From the NCBI RefSeq assembly GCF_963666145.1, contig NZ_OY762614.1:5880501-5944500 (forward strand): DNA of 64,000 bases. The letters are read 5' to 3'. Below are positions 18,891-28,667 of this stretch, one piece after another. This DNA comes from an uncultured Desulfobacter sp. (GTDB lineage: Bacteria; Desulfobacterota; Desulfobacteria; Desulfobacterales; Desulfobacteraceae). The notes under the pieces are model-generated. The model did no database searches. It was not told where the DNA came from and saw only the letters and a list, made by a program, of their open reading frames with translations. Every line of letters starts with the position of its first letter. The first letter of the stretch is position 1. Position numbers and translations under genes: made by a program.

Positions 18891-19454
18891 ATGCCAAGAA
18901 CCATGAAAAGCACTGAAGAGGTAAAGGGCGATACAAAACCTAAAACAGTTGAATCTAAGGATGAGAGTGGAAGTAAATCTAAAGCGGCTGCACCCGTTGC
19001 CAATGTAAAAGCTCCTGCTAATAAGGCAAACGTTAAAAAGCAGGCTGTGGAATCAACGGAAACTAATGTGACGATTTTATCTTGCGAAAAGTGCAACAAA
19101 CTGACTACCCGGGGTGTTGGGCAGTTAGAGTATGAAATTGGGATTGATCAATCTGGAAATGCGTTCATTAGGATTGTTTCCTGTGGCAGTAGCGGCACCT
19201 TTAGCAAAAACTGGATTAGCGTTGACGACATTAAGAAAATTATTGACGGAACTGATGAAAACGGGTTCAGGGCGATAATTCTCTCTGATCTATACAAAAG
19301 CCGGTCTGCCAACAACCCTGGTTTCATGGGGGCTGTTTTAAAGCATCTGGGCGTATTTACAACGGAGCCTGAACGACCTACACTACTGTATCTGGAGAGC
19401 TGGGAGCCTCTGATGAAAAAAATTGATTCATTGAAGAGTGGCAGGAAAGTCTGA
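18891..19454 (+). CDS. Hypothetical protein with Lys/Ala-rich N-terminal tail
   Basis: 187 residues. The first 55 are a disordered Lys/Ala/Ser-rich tail, followed by a CEKC zinc-knuckle-like pair (about 64-67). A globular domain (70-187) holds GNAFIRIVSCGSSGTFSKNW and ends in a helix. It has a good ribosome site (GGGAGG) and its own strong terminator. The basic tail plus possible zinc site suggests nucleic-acid contact, but the family is not recognised. Confidence 0.65.
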   Translation: MPRTMKSTEEVKGDTKPKTVESKDESGSKSKAAAPVANVKAPANKANVKKQAVESTETNVTILSCEKCNKLTTRGVGQLEYEIGIDQSGNAFIRIVSCGSSGTFSKNWISVDDIKKIIDGTDENGFRAIILSDLYKSRSANNPGFMGAVLKHLGVFTTEPERPTLLYLESWEPLMKKIDSLKSGRKV

Positions 19455-19470
19455 CTTTGAGCAAAAAAAA

Positions 19471-19503
19471 AATAGAGATCCTGATATACCGGGATCTCTA
19501 TTT
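19471..19503. terminator. Bidirectional rho-independent terminator
   Basis: AATAGAGATCC pairs with GGGATCTCTATT, with A-run before and T-run after. It lies between converging genes ending at 19454 (+) and 19532 (-), serving both. Confidence 0.88.
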
Positions 19504-19531
19504 TTTTTAACAGACCTTCTTAATTGCAAAT

Positions 19532-19996
19532 CTATAGAATCGTTTCTTTTTTTCTCTTCAAGATCCTTTTGGTTTTCTTTTGTATTTCAGGATCTGCATT
19601 AGCTGCTGGATTCAACTTGATTTCTCCCTTGCAGATCTCCGGTAATATATCTTGCACCTTCTCCTGAATGTCCTCGCTCAGGTAAGAATATACAGAAGCC
19701 AACACCGCAGCCATGAGTGCAAGGTCATCACTAAATCCGATGCCGAATGGTACAAAATCTGGCAGGCAGTCCAGAGGACATATGAAATAGCCGAGTGAAA
19801 AGACAATGATTGATTTTGTTGCTATGGGGGTATTCGATTCTTTTAACAACACGTACAAGCTGACTGCTGTTCGCAATAATATGCAAAACGGTGCTGTTGT
19901 TGGCAGGTTTTTAATTTTGCCCCAAAACGTACTTTCTGAAAAAAACTTCTCGTATCTTTTTTGCTCCATCTTTTTTTCCAGGTTTAAACTGTCCAT
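19532..19996 (-). CDS. DUF1232 (YkvA-like) membrane protein
   Basis: 154 residues with the DUF1232 signature YFICPLDCLPDFVPFGIGFSDD (about 70-92) and hydrophobic segments around 40-80 and 92-105. Family members are small membrane-associated proteins of unknown function. A start at the second Met (residue 10) is also possible because the first has no clear ribosome site. The gap 19997-20336 upstream holds only a small GCCCT/AGGGC hairpin (20041-20055) and no gene. Confidence 0.75.
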   Translation of the reverse strand: MDSLNLEKKMEQKRYEKFFSESTFWGKIKNLPTTAPFCILLRTAVSLYVLLKESNTPIATKSIIVFSLGYFICPLDCLPDFVPFGIGFSDDLALMAAVLASVYSYLSEDIQEKVQDILPEICKGEIKLNPAANADPEIQKKTKRILKRKKETIL

Positions 19997-20336
19997 TTTC
20001 TGATTGTAAGTATTGATAACCGCTTGGATGAGTAAAAATAGCCCTGATATAGGGCAGGTGTTTCATTCACCCTTGGGAATCTGTCAATGTGTCGATTGCC
20101 CTTTGTGTTTTAACTTTTACCGGTATTCATCACGCCGTGTGCCTCCCTTTTTAAAATGTATTATCGTATTAAATTCATTATATTTGCCTATTTTTGGAGT
20201 AAAGCCGGGTGGGTATGGCTTCAGTGAGAAATGATGCAGAAATGTTATGGAGTGGGTATTTTTTGTAGATAATTGAAATTATATTGGTATAATGAGATTT
20301 GACTTATATCGATGTGTTTTTTCATAAGGTTCACAA

Positions 20337-21415
20337 ATGAATATTCTTGAGCAGTGTCAATCTGATGGGATTACCTTTAGGAAAAATTCTTCTACCCATG
20401 GTGGGGTCTATGAATCAGCCTGTCCCTCATGTGGTGGGGCTGATCGGTTTGTCGTTTGGCCTAATCAAGGGCGGAATGGTCGCTACTGGTTCCGTCAGTG
20501 TGGTATTAAGGGCGATTTAATACAGTACCTGAGAGATTTCAAAGGTATGAGTTTTAAAGAAGCTTGTGATTATTCAGGCAATGAGGATTTAGTCAATAAT
20601 CATTCCTTTACACCTTCACCGGTGAAAGTCTATCAATGGCAACCCGAAATGGCACAATTGCCGAATGAATTATGGCAGGAAAAAGCCTCGTTGCCGGTGA
20701 TTTATGCTGAGAAAATGCTTTGGAGTGATGAAGGGGGGGAAGGTCAGAGCATGGCTGAATAACGAGCGGTGTTTAAAAAATGTTACACTTAAGGCCACTT
20801 CGAATAATCGGGTTTTTAAAAAATGAGAGGCTATAAAATAAGCAACTTATGAACCGAATCCTTCAAAAAACAAGCATTATTAGAGGTAGCCTTAAAAGAT
20901 TTCATCTTGGCCTTCTTCGGAACGATTTTTTCAGGGATATGGCACTCTGGGGGGTAGACGAAATATTAAAGGATAATGGGATGCCTAAGAAACTGTTTCT
21001 GCCCGAAGGAGTAGTTATTCCGTTTATACACTATAAAAAGGTCATGCAGTTACGGATTCGACGAACCAATCCGGGCGATTACTCTAAATATCATATTGTC
21101 TCTGGCTCATCCATGCATCCGTATAGGATAAGATATTTTGATGAAAAAACGGCTATAATCGTAGAGAGCGAACTGGATGGTATTTTGTTGTCCCAAGAAA
21201 TCCATGATGATGTTCTGATTGTTGCCCTTGGAGCGGCCAGGATTCGTCCGGATAAAAAATTAGCCGACATTTTAAATGATATGGATCATCTATTGATCGC
21301 TCTTGATAATGATGATGCGGGGAACTGGGAATATTATGATTTTTGGAAAAAACAATTTTCTAAATCATATAAACACGCTATCCCGAAAAATATGGAAAAA
21401 ACCCGACAGAGGTAA
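20337..21415 (+). pseudogene. Broken CHC2-Toprim DNA primase
   Basis: Two frames together make a mobile-element primase. Bases 20337-20762 (141 aa) hold the zinc-finger part with CPSCGG and RQCGIKGD, but the usual Cys before RQC (WFCRQC) is absent, so a zinc ligand is lost. Bases 20849-21415 (188 aa) hold the Toprim part with VESELDG and ALDNDDAG, in another frame. The connecting stretch 20740-20850 has stops in all useful frames and a G7 run that could be the frameshift site. It is most likely a decayed replication gene of the island, leaving the PolB operon as the intact replication module. Confidence 0.75.
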
Positions 21416-21523
21416 AATTAAATAAAATGGTCTTAAATCAATGGTGCTGGGAAGGGCTTGAGAAATCTAATCAATTGAGAATACATAACAAATTTAATTA
21501 ATATAATAAGATCTGGAGGTGTT

Positions 21524-21775
21524 ATGAGGGATGTAGCAAAAGAAATTATAGAAAGATATTATGATCTGATCAAAGAAAAAATTGACCAGTTAGAAGTGGG
21601 TGATAAATTTGTAGTTTCAGGATTGATGGGTGACGATTGGCCTAATATTGACTGTGATCCTAAAATGTTCGGCAGATACTTTTTTGAGGCTCATAAAGAT
21701 GGCTATTTTGAAAATATTAAATATTTAGGAATAAAATCTACGGGTAGAAATAACGAATATCAGAAAATAGGATAA
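21524..21775 (+). CDS. Small hypothetical protein
   Basis: 83 residues with a strong ribosome site (GGAGGTGTT before ATG). Not recognised. An amphipathic N-terminal helix is followed by VGDKFVVSGLMGDDWPNI and an acidic middle. It lies between the broken primase and the Lamassu-like pair. The gap to the next gene (21776-22039) contains only AT-rich sequence. Confidence 0.55.
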   Translation: MRDVAKEIIERYYDLIKEKIDQLEVGDKFVVSGLMGDDWPNIDCDPKMFGRYFFEAHKDGYFENIKYLGIKSTGRNNEYQKIG

Positions 21776-22039
21776 CATTATCTTTCTCAATGGTTGCATC
21801 GGTATTGTAGAACCTTTGATGCTTTATGGCTAATGCAAGAATTCTTGACGTTTGAAAATCAAGGAGACATATATTTCTGATAACTTATAAATATATTGGG
21901 AATTTCTTTACACGTTTTTAAAATATTGGTAATGCTGGTATGAGATTTAATATATGTGGAAGTGATAACTGCTCTGGTTATCAATCGTTTATTTATGATA
22001 CGCGGTGATATATCAGAAGAGTTTTATTAAGGTGAAACT

Positions 22040-23161
22040 TTGAGTACAAAGAAAAAATCTGCTAATTCAGGTGTTGATGCTTTGTTGGGTTTCGAGTTTC
22101 AGCGAAATTGTGCATTATACTTATTGTTGAACGATTACAATCGATTCAAAGGAAGAGAGTTTTTTCTAAGCATTGAGCATCATGATGACTTCCTATATTG
22201 CTACCGTACAGATTGCCGCAGAAATATCGAAGAAGTCCATTCTTATCAGGCCAAAAAACTCTCCGGCAGCGTCTGGAGGATAAATAAGAGATTCTCCGAA
22301 GTGATAGCCAAGATGCTTGAAGTTGGAAACGACCTCAGAAACGACCCTGCACCCAAGTGCAGTAGCTATACCCATGAATTGACGTTTGTATCTAATACCG
22401 ATATCGAACTAAAATACACGCCTACCAAGCACGAAAAAGAAAAAGGTAAAAAAGAAATAATCTACACTCTTAACGAGCAGAACTGCAAATGCAAATATGA
22501 TTCCGTCCCTGATGAGATCAAGGACAAAATTTGCAAAAACGTTGATGATTTCTGTCGGAAGGAAGAACTCACGTACCACAAGGGTGAACTCGATAATTTG
22601 CATATTCAATGGGTCGAGTTTCCTCGAACAAAAAGTGCACAAAAGGATACATTAGTAGGGCTCATGAGAAGGAAATTCCCACATGTAACCGACACATCAG
22701 CTGCAGTAGAGTTGCTTCTTAGCCTCTTTAGGGAAGTAGAGGCTACCTACAACCAAGGTAAAATCATCACTTTGCTTGATAGATCTAAGCGGGTTGAGGG
22801 AGATGAGATCAAAAAAGCGATTGATATCATTGAGACTGAGCAAAAAACTTTCAAGCTATGGCGGGATTATTCAACGGAATTAGCCCGAAAATTCCGAGTT
22901 CCTATAGGTATCCAAAATAGCCACAAGAATTATATTAGGAACACATTCGAATTGCTGAAAGATATGATGAATAACGAACACCAGATAATCAAAAGCTTTG
23001 TCAAAGACAATAACTACTCTATGGCATATTACAGTTATGAAGAGATGTTTGAGGCATACCTGGCAGACATTAAAAGTAAAAACAGTCTTAAGTTAAATGA
23101 TATTGATATTTTTTTCTCTATTTTATGTGCATTTGTAGAGCACCATGGTGAGGCTCTGTGA
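22040..23161 (+). CDS. DUF4297/Cap4-type nuclease (LmuA-like effector)
   Basis: 373 residues from a TTG start with AAGGTG upstream. The N-terminal 200 residues show the Cap4/DUF4297 restriction-endonuclease-like pattern: LLGFEFQRNCALYLLL, acidic residues at 46-50 (EHHDD) and Q-x-K at 70-72 (YQAKK). The rest is helical. In Lamassu and related ABC-three-component systems such a nuclease is the effector and is held by an SMC-like ATPase. The ATPase gene follows with a one-base stop/start overlap (TGATG), so the two are coupled. An LmuC-like third gene is not seen. Family placement is by motif, not search. Confidence 0.72.
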   Translation: MSTKKKSANSGVDALLGFEFQRNCALYLLLNDYNRFKGREFFLSIEHHDDFLYCYRTDCRRNIEEVHSYQAKKLSGSVWRINKRFSEVIAKMLEVGNDLRNDPAPKCSSYTHELTFVSNTDIELKYTPTKHEKEKGKKEIIYTLNEQNCKCKYDSVPDEIKDKICKNVDDFCRKEELTYHKGELDNLHIQWVEFPRTKSAQKDTLVGLMRRKFPHVTDTSAAVELLLSLFREVEATYNQGKIITLLDRSKRVEGDEIKKAIDIIETEQKTFKLWRDYSTELARKFRVPIGIQNSHKNYIRNTFELLKDMMNNEHQIIKSFVKDNNYSMAYYSYEEMFEAYLADIKSKNSLKLNDIDIFFSILCAFVEHHGEAL

Positions 23162-24927
23162 TGAATACTATAATTACATTTAACCAATTGTTTGTCGGAT
23201 CAGAATCGGATAATGTCTGTTTTTGTGAAAGTTTTTCACCTGGTATAAACATCGTAAGTGGACGCAATACTTCAGGTAAAAGCTCTTTAATTCAGAGCCT
23301 GTTGTTTGCGTTTGGTGTTAACGACGTTAGAGAAAATTTAAATGAAATCCTCTCGTATCAACCTATTTTTCGAGTAGATTTTATCAAGAAAATTGGAGGC
23401 GTTGAGGAGGCGTACACCATTGTTCGGGACTTAAATTCCATCTACGTGAAAGAACCGAATGGTAAAATAGTTTCTTTTCATGGAATCAATGCTGATCATA
23501 GTGCTGAGCATATCAAGTTAAAGGACTACATTAGTGGTATCTTTGGTTTTTCGCTTCTTCTTGAACAAAAAGGTGAACTAAAGTCCGCTCCACTCGAATG
23601 CATGTTTTTACCATATTATATTTCTCAGGCAGTAGGCTGGGTGTACTTACGAGAATCATTCTCTAATCTTTCGTATTACAAGGGGTTTAAAGATGATTAT
23701 TTGGACTATTATTTAGGCCTGAGTAGTGATTTCGATCGTGTAGAGCATAGACGTTTAATGAGGAAAAAAGAGAGACTAACAGCTGATATCTATAACCTCA
23801 AACGCTATAGTAAAAAAGCTGAGTTCCAGTTTTCTAACTTGGTTGACGAGGCATTCGGAGAGCAAGCGGAAGCTTACATTGAAGACTACGTCTCAAAGTT
23901 AAAATTATTAGAGGACGAAAGAAACGTATACATTAAGCTTTGTAATGAACTTTCTCTATTGCAAAATCATCACAAAATTCTAAAAAGAACCAAAAGGAAT
24001 ATCAAGAAGCAAAATTATAACGGTGTAGATCGCTGTCCTGCATGCACACAGGTCTTATCCTATTCTCTCGAAGGGATATACAGTCACTATCAAAAATATA
24101 ACGATACAGTCGAACTCGAATCGCATATAACAAACAAGCTGATTAAAAAAACATCCGAGATAAATTCGTCTCAGAAAAAAATGACCAAGCTCAATGAAGA
24201 AATTTTTGCAAATTATGGAGTCCTTTTAGATGAAAGAGTAGACGGTGTTACGTTTGATCAGTGGGTATTAAATAAGGCTAATGTTGCGTTATACAAACAA
24301 ATGCAAGCGGATATTGAATTCTCAGAAGAAGAATTAGAAGGTGTAAAAACTTCACTTAGTGCTATGGTCACACAGCAAGAGATAATAGTAGCACGAAGCA
24401 AGAAAGAAAAATCATTCAAGAAGATATTTGAAAAATACATGTCACAATTGGCATTAAAGCCTTTGACAGATTCTCGATATCTAAATTTATATCAAATTCA
24501 TTCTTTTCCCCGCCAAGGCGTTGAACTCCACAAAACTGTTATGGCTTACCATTTTGCTTTAAATGCTATGATAGCAAAATCAAAAACAGTCCATAGGCTA
24601 CCATTTTTGCTTGACGCTATCCTCAAGGAAGATATTGAGGAGACCAACTTGGAAATCATTCTAAAATTTGTTGGTAAAAATTTGCCTGATGATACTCAGT
24701 CGTTTGTGACTTTATCTGAACATGTTAGAGATTTAGTCCCAGTTGAAGATCACAAAGTTAAACCGATCGAAAAAATAAAAGTTAAAGATGTTCAAAATTC
24801 ATATTTTCCGACCAACTCAAAACTTTTATATATAGGTGAGGGGAAAATAGAGCGTGGTTTTCTTTCTCAGCCGCTGGAAGAATATGAGAATGTTTATGAA
24901 GAGACCCTTAAAATAATTATAACATAG
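23161..24927 (+). CDS. SMC/Rad50-like ATPase (LmuB-like)
   Basis: 588 residues from the ATG at 23161. It has Walker A GRNTSGKSS (about 34-42), long coiled-coil arms (190-280 and 310-420) and a zinc-hook-like RCPACTQ (Cys 292 and 295) at the tip. A degenerate C-terminal head carries LPFLLDAILKEDIE in place of a clear Walker B; I see no standard LSGG signature. It pairs with the nuclease gene before it. Such ATPases sense foreign DNA ends and release the nuclease in Lamassu systems; here that is an inference. It ends at a strong terminator. Confidence 0.75.
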   Translation: MNTIITFNQLFVGSESDNVCFCESFSPGINIVSGRNTSGKSSLIQSLLFAFGVNDVRENLNEILSYQPIFRVDFIKKIGGVEEAYTIVRDLNSIYVKEPNGKIVSFHGINADHSAEHIKLKDYISGIFGFSLLLEQKGELKSAPLECMFLPYYISQAVGWVYLRESFSNLSYYKGFKDDYLDYYLGLSSDFDRVEHRRLMRKKERLTADIYNLKRYSKKAEFQFSNLVDEAFGEQAEAYIEDYVSKLKLLEDERNVYIKLCNELSLLQNHHKILKRTKRNIKKQNYNGVDRCPACTQVLSYSLEGIYSHYQKYNDTVELESHITNKLIKKTSEINSSQKKMTKLNEEIFANYGVLLDERVDGVTFDQWVLNKANVALYKQMQADIEFSEEELEGVKTSLSAMVTQQEIIVARSKKEKSFKKIFEKYMSQLALKPLTDSRYLNLYQIHSFPRQGVELHKTVMAYHFALNAMIAKSKTVHRLPFLLDAILKEDIEETNLEIILKFVGKNLPDDTQSFVTLSEHVRDLVPVEDHKVKPIEKIKVKDVQNSYFPTNSKLLYIGEGKIERGFLSQPLEEYENVYEETLKIIIT

Positions 24928-24974
24928 AGGGCGTTCAAAATTCTGTGTCAGTTAACAGATTTTTGAACGCTCTC
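24927..24974 (+). terminator. Terminator of the nuclease-ATPase pair
   Basis: GAGGGCGTTCAAAA pairs with TTTTGAACGCTCTC (one mismatch) around a 20-base loop, beginning at the last base of the ATPase stop codon. The remaining gap to 25315 holds the second dispersed repeat and no gene. Confidence 0.7.
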
Positions 24975-25120
24975 AATACCAGATATGGCATTGGCCGATT
25001 TCAACGAATAGCGGTACTTACTTCTTCCAGTTCTCACCGTTCTGTCCAGTTCTCAAACCCCTGAATGATAGACATAATGTGGGGTTTCCGATTCCTCAAA
25101 ATTTCTGAAAATTAGCAATT

Positions 25121-25191
25121 TTAACATTGGACATCTGCGGCTTGCCCGTCAGTATGTCCAATGTTGGAATATTTTCGACAAAGTGTCAAAC
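25121..25191. repeat. 71-bp dispersed repeat, copy 2
   Basis: Direct-orientation partner of 1241-1311, ungapped, 8 differences. Here the inverted repeat is longer: AACATTGGACAT pairs with ATGTCCAATGTT around a 19-base GC-rich loop. The two copies enclose most of the island's cargo. Confidence 0.7.
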
Positions 25192-25315
25192 TCAGACTTG
25201 ACCCAGTGTCATTCATTTTTTTTTAGATTCTGAATCCTTTCCAGAGTTTGGCTCACCGGGGTCGATTTTGTAACTATTGGGTGTAATAAACAACATAGAC
25301 CGGACAGTTAACTTT

Positions 25316-26629
25316 TCAAATATTTTGAATTATAAATAAAATAAGCTGGCCCATTTGAAGGTCAAGAATATCGTTGTGGGCACTTAGCTTCTCTTCGTTA
25401 TCGTTATTAACAATCTCAGATGCATCTATCATAATCACTTTCCCGGGCGCTTTGTTTAATGCATCTATCAGTTTGGCCTTATTGGCCTTATTCTTCGGCC
25501 ACTCAACAGTTTCAAACAGAGCGGGTTCTTTCCTGGCCGCCTTTAAACCGTATTTCCCCCCGACATGTTTTGCCCGGGTAATGTATCTGGCAATGGGGTT
25601 TGCTTTGTCATGTTTTGATGCCGTCAAAATGAATTTAGTTTTGAGATTTGAAAAACCGGCATATGGCCATCCCTCATTCCCTTCACAGGCGATAAATCGA
25701 TTGGCGCTAAAGGCACCCTGGAGACCAATATAGGCGTCAACGCCAGTTCCACTATTATTTGCTTCCTGTTCAAGCAGATGGGGGGAGCTGAAGATGGCTC
25801 TGGATAAAATGCGGGCGCCAAGGCTGTGGCCTATGGCGACAACTTTAGGAAAATTTTCCTTTAGAATACATTTTGCCTTAATTTCAGGAAGCTGTTTATT
25901 GAAAAACCAGTTTAAAATTGTATACCCGAGCTCATCGGCATCATTGGATTTATTGAAGTAACTACCCAGGTGGCCGACAATAACACGCTGGAACCAGGAT
26001 TCGGCAATGCTTTTCCAGACAGAGGGCCAGGTGATGCCAATGGTTAGCGGGTGAAAGTGTTTGGCGCCATTTAGTTTAGCCGCTAAATCAATATTGTGGA
26101 CAATCGTATTAAACCGCTTTATAGATTCCTTCTGATCGTTATTCCATCCCATTGACATGATAAAAAGATGTGAATACGGTTTGCCATCCCTGCTGGCCTT
26201 ACAAATCTGGCTGACAATATCTTTTTGAAGGAGATCCAGCGCCTCATACCCTTTTTCGTAGGATAGTTCCGGGGTATCGTTATTCTCATAAGGATTATAA
26301 AGAAAGCGGTGCTCATTGATGTTTTTTGCGATATGCGTAACAAGCATGGGCTTTTTATCATTCGTTACTTTTTTGAATTCTTCATTACGTTTCTTGAGTA
26401 TTTTGTCTGGCAGCGGTGCCTTTAAAAGCTGGAACCTTTTAGGATATCTGTCCTTGGGATTGCCAATGGATTCCCGTTCCCGCTTTTCAATTCCGATGAC
26501 GTAGCCATCGGGTTTAATTTGTGGTTCACCTTTTTTGGGAAGAACATTATACGCGTCGTCTGTCTGCTTTCCTGAAGAGGCGCACCCCACAAAAAGAGAT
26601 AGCACCAATAACAGAAATAATTTTTTCAT
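25316..26629 (-). CDS. Lipoprotein with alpha/beta-hydrolase (lipase-like) domain
   Basis: 437 residues from the ATG at 26629 with GGAGG upstream; the frame extends 7 codons further without support. A lipoprotein signal peptide ends in the lipobox LFVGCASSG, so the protein is exported and lipid-anchored. The nucleophile elbow is VVAIGHSLGAR (about 250), typical of a serine hydrolase. The body also resembles the next gene upstream. The two form a leftward pair with 29 bp between them. Substrate unknown. Confidence 0.75.
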   Translation of the reverse strand: MKKLFLLLVLSLFVGCASSGKQTDDAYNVLPKKGEPQIKPDGYVIGIEKRERESIGNPKDRYPKRFQLLKAPLPDKILKKRNEEFKKVTNDKKPMLVTHIAKNINEHRFLYNPYENNDTPELSYEKGYEALDLLQKDIVSQICKASRDGKPYSHLFIMSMGWNNDQKESIKRFNTIVHNIDLAAKLNGAKHFHPLTIGITWPSVWKSIAESWFQRVIVGHLGSYFNKSNDADELGYTILNWFFNKQLPEIKAKCILKENFPKVVAIGHSLGARILSRAIFSSPHLLEQEANNSGTGVDAYIGLQGAFSANRFIACEGNEGWPYAGFSNLKTKFILTASKHDKANPIARYITRAKHVGGKYGLKAARKEPALFETVEWPKNKANKAKLIDALNKAPGKVIMIDASEIVNNDNEEKLSAHNDILDLQMGQLILFIIQNI

Positions 26630-26658
26630 TACAACCTCCAGGGTATTCAAGGTTCAGA

Positions 26659-27600
26659 TTATTTTTTCCTGTTCAAAATGTAGAACCGTTTATATAGAAT
26701 CTTTTTAACAGTATCGCCCTCAATTAATTCTGCTGGGATGCCATTGAGTGTATCGTTGAAAAAAGATTTTACAACGGGACAGCCGTCAAGATTTTTGTGT
26801 AAATAGTACCGATGGCCCAGTGAGGATTCTGTCACATCAATGTATTTCGCGTTTTGAGACAGTGGGAATTCAACGCCGTTTTTTTCGGCGATGCTTTTGC
26901 CTATCACCTTGCTTTTTATCTTTTTTTCCAACCCCGTTAAGACAGGATCTTTTCGGTTTATGGTGATGTAGATATCTTGCGACACATTGATCCGGTCGAT
27001 CCATTTAGCACTGTCCATAGCCCTGGATGCGGATGCGGTCACAACGATGGTGTCAAAAAGGTTTGTTTTTGTGCTGTTGTTTGCTATCTTAGTGGCTTCT
27101 TCCAGCACAATACTCCCCATGCTATGGCATAAAAGGGTGAATCTTATATTTTTTACAGCCTCTTTGTTTTTGAATGTATAGCTTTTTAAGTCTTCAAAAA
27201 TCCGGTTCAAATTTGCTGCCGCCGCCCTTGCTTTATCTTCAGGGACGCCGAATGGGCCCTCCCATGAAGGCCAGTGAAACATGATCACTTTTGATGAGTA
27301 ATCTGACTCCAAATTAGAGAGCAATCTGTTTTTTTTCTTAAATGCCTTGGCCGGATGATTTCCCCGTCCATGGACAAATAAAATGAGGTTATTCCGGGTG
27401 TCATCTGCGTTGATCTCTTTAATGGTTTTATCCAGAACACTCATAAAAGACTGGATGGGATACTGCGCCTTGTCTACTGTTACAACAGATATCTGATCGG
27501 GTTGAAAATGGGTGTCCGGTTTTATAATCGAACATCCTGAAAGCAAAAGGGTAAGAAATAAAATAGAGGCGAAACCTAAGGTAATGAATGTTTTTTTCAA
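26659..27600 (-). CDS. Second lipoprotein alpha/beta-hydrolase-like protein
   Basis: 313 residues from a TTG at 27600 with an ideal AGGAGG; the frame runs further upstream but without a ribosome site, and this start gives a clean lipoprotein signal (LFLTLLLSGCSI). It contains FVHGRGNHP (oxyanion-type loop) and LLCHSMGSIVLEEA (nucleophile elbow CHSMG). It is upstream of the 437-aa lipoprotein hydrolase and likely cotranscribed, giving two cell-envelope serine hydrolases in tandem as island cargo. A toxin or phage-exclusion role is possible but unproven. Confidence 0.72.
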   Translation of the reverse strand: MKKTFITLGFASILFLTLLLSGCSIIKPDTHFQPDQISVVTVDKAQYPIQSFMSVLDKTIKEINADDTRNNLILFVHGRGNHPAKAFKKKNRLLSNLESDYSSKVIMFHWPSWEGPFGVPEDKARAAAANLNRIFEDLKSYTFKNKEAVKNIRFTLLCHSMGSIVLEEATKIANNSTKTNLFDTIVVTASASRAMDSAKWIDRINVSQDIYITINRKDPVLTGLEKKIKSKVIGKSIAEKNGVEFPLSQNAKYIDVTESSLGHRYYLHKNLDGCPVVKSFFNDTLNGIPAELIEGDTVKKILYKRFYILNRKK

Positions 27601-28115
27601 ATAGTCCTCCTTTATTGAAATTGATGGGATTTTTGATAAACAACTATATTTATAGTATTTTATAAGAAGGGAAAATCTTATAAAATTCACCACCGTTCAA
27701 GAACAACATGATGTGTGGGTCTGTATATTCGATTATTATCCAGTTTTTAACTGGATATTTAAAAAATTTGAATGTTATCCAACCAATTCAGACAGGCTGG
27801 TCAAAAACGATAATCAAAATTATTAGAGATTAAACATCCCTGGTTCAAAATTGCAACAATCAATTGAATGCCCTGTTAAATTTCTTTTTCAGAAAGTTGA
27901 AAATGAGAAATGCCAAGGCCAACAATAATGGTATCTAAGAACTCCCAAGCTAATTTTGAAGCGGTGTCGGCTACTATTGTTATTGGTGACCTTGGTCGAA
28001 AGATATAGAAGGCCAAATCAGGTATCTGGAGGAGGTGATATCCTTCAACTATATTCCGTTTTCCGGTCAGTTGGTTCCCATAGATTTTCTCTTCTCTGTC
28101 TAAATCCATGTATTG
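27601..28115. other. 515-bp intergenic region with a perfect hairpin
   Basis: No credible gene. A perfect inverted repeat TATCCAGTT/AACTGGATA lies at 27737-27757, in an A/T-rich context. It probably holds the hydrolase-pair promoter and the end of the HD gene that reads toward it. Confidence 0.4.
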
Positions 28116-28667
28116 TCAGATATAGGCTTGATATGCCCGAATTTTTTTATTTAACCGTTGGGTTAAATATTCACTCCCGGCCCTCAATTCATCCAAAATC
28201 AATTCAGCTTGTTTCAGATACCTCTTTTTTTTTCCGTGATTCCAATATGACGGTGGTTCTTGAAGATTGGTAATCCGGTCAGCAAGTTTGACCATCCAAA
28301 TTTCTTTGGGTTGAAGTTTAATTCTATGAAGACTGACTTGCATCTGATCCTGTTTTTGGATGGTTTTATCTTTGGTCAGGGCAAGGACTCCATCTGCTAT
28401 ATTTGTGCCAAATTCTAACCGCACCTCTTCATATGTGGCGTCTGTGTCCTCTATGATGTCATGCAATATGGCCGCCTGGACCGCTAAAATACCGTCGAAA
28501 TTGGGACTTTGGTTAAAAGCTGCCATGATTTCCATGCATACCATGCTTAGGTGAACCGTGTATGACCATTCTGTGCCGGGCATGACCTGAGTCTTGTGTT
28601 TCTCTGCTGCGAATCTAAAGGCCTTGAGATAGCCTTCCTGTGACCAACAGTCATTTTTATTTTTCAT
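28116..28667 (-). CDS. HD-domain (p)ppGpp-hydrolase-like protein
   Basis: 183 residues from the ATG at 28667; a TTG 9 bp upstream could also serve. The pattern is that of small RelA/SpoT hydrolase-type HD proteins: YTVHLSMV, AILHDIIEDTDATYEEV, GTNIADGVLALTKDK, and KLADRITNLQEPP. The metal ligands H, HD and D are all present. Such single-domain hydrolases degrade guanosine tetraphosphate or related alarmones, and in islands may neutralise toxic synthetases; no synthetase is seen nearby. Confidence 0.8.
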   Translation of the reverse strand: MKNKNDCWSQEGYLKAFRFAAEKHKTQVMPGTEWSYTVHLSMVCMEIMAAFNQSPNFDGILAVQAAILHDIIEDTDATYEEVRLEFGTNIADGVLALTKDKTIQKQDQMQVSLHRIKLQPKEIWMVKLADRITNLQEPPSYWNHGKKKRYLKQAELILDELRAGSEYLTQRLNKKIRAYQAYI

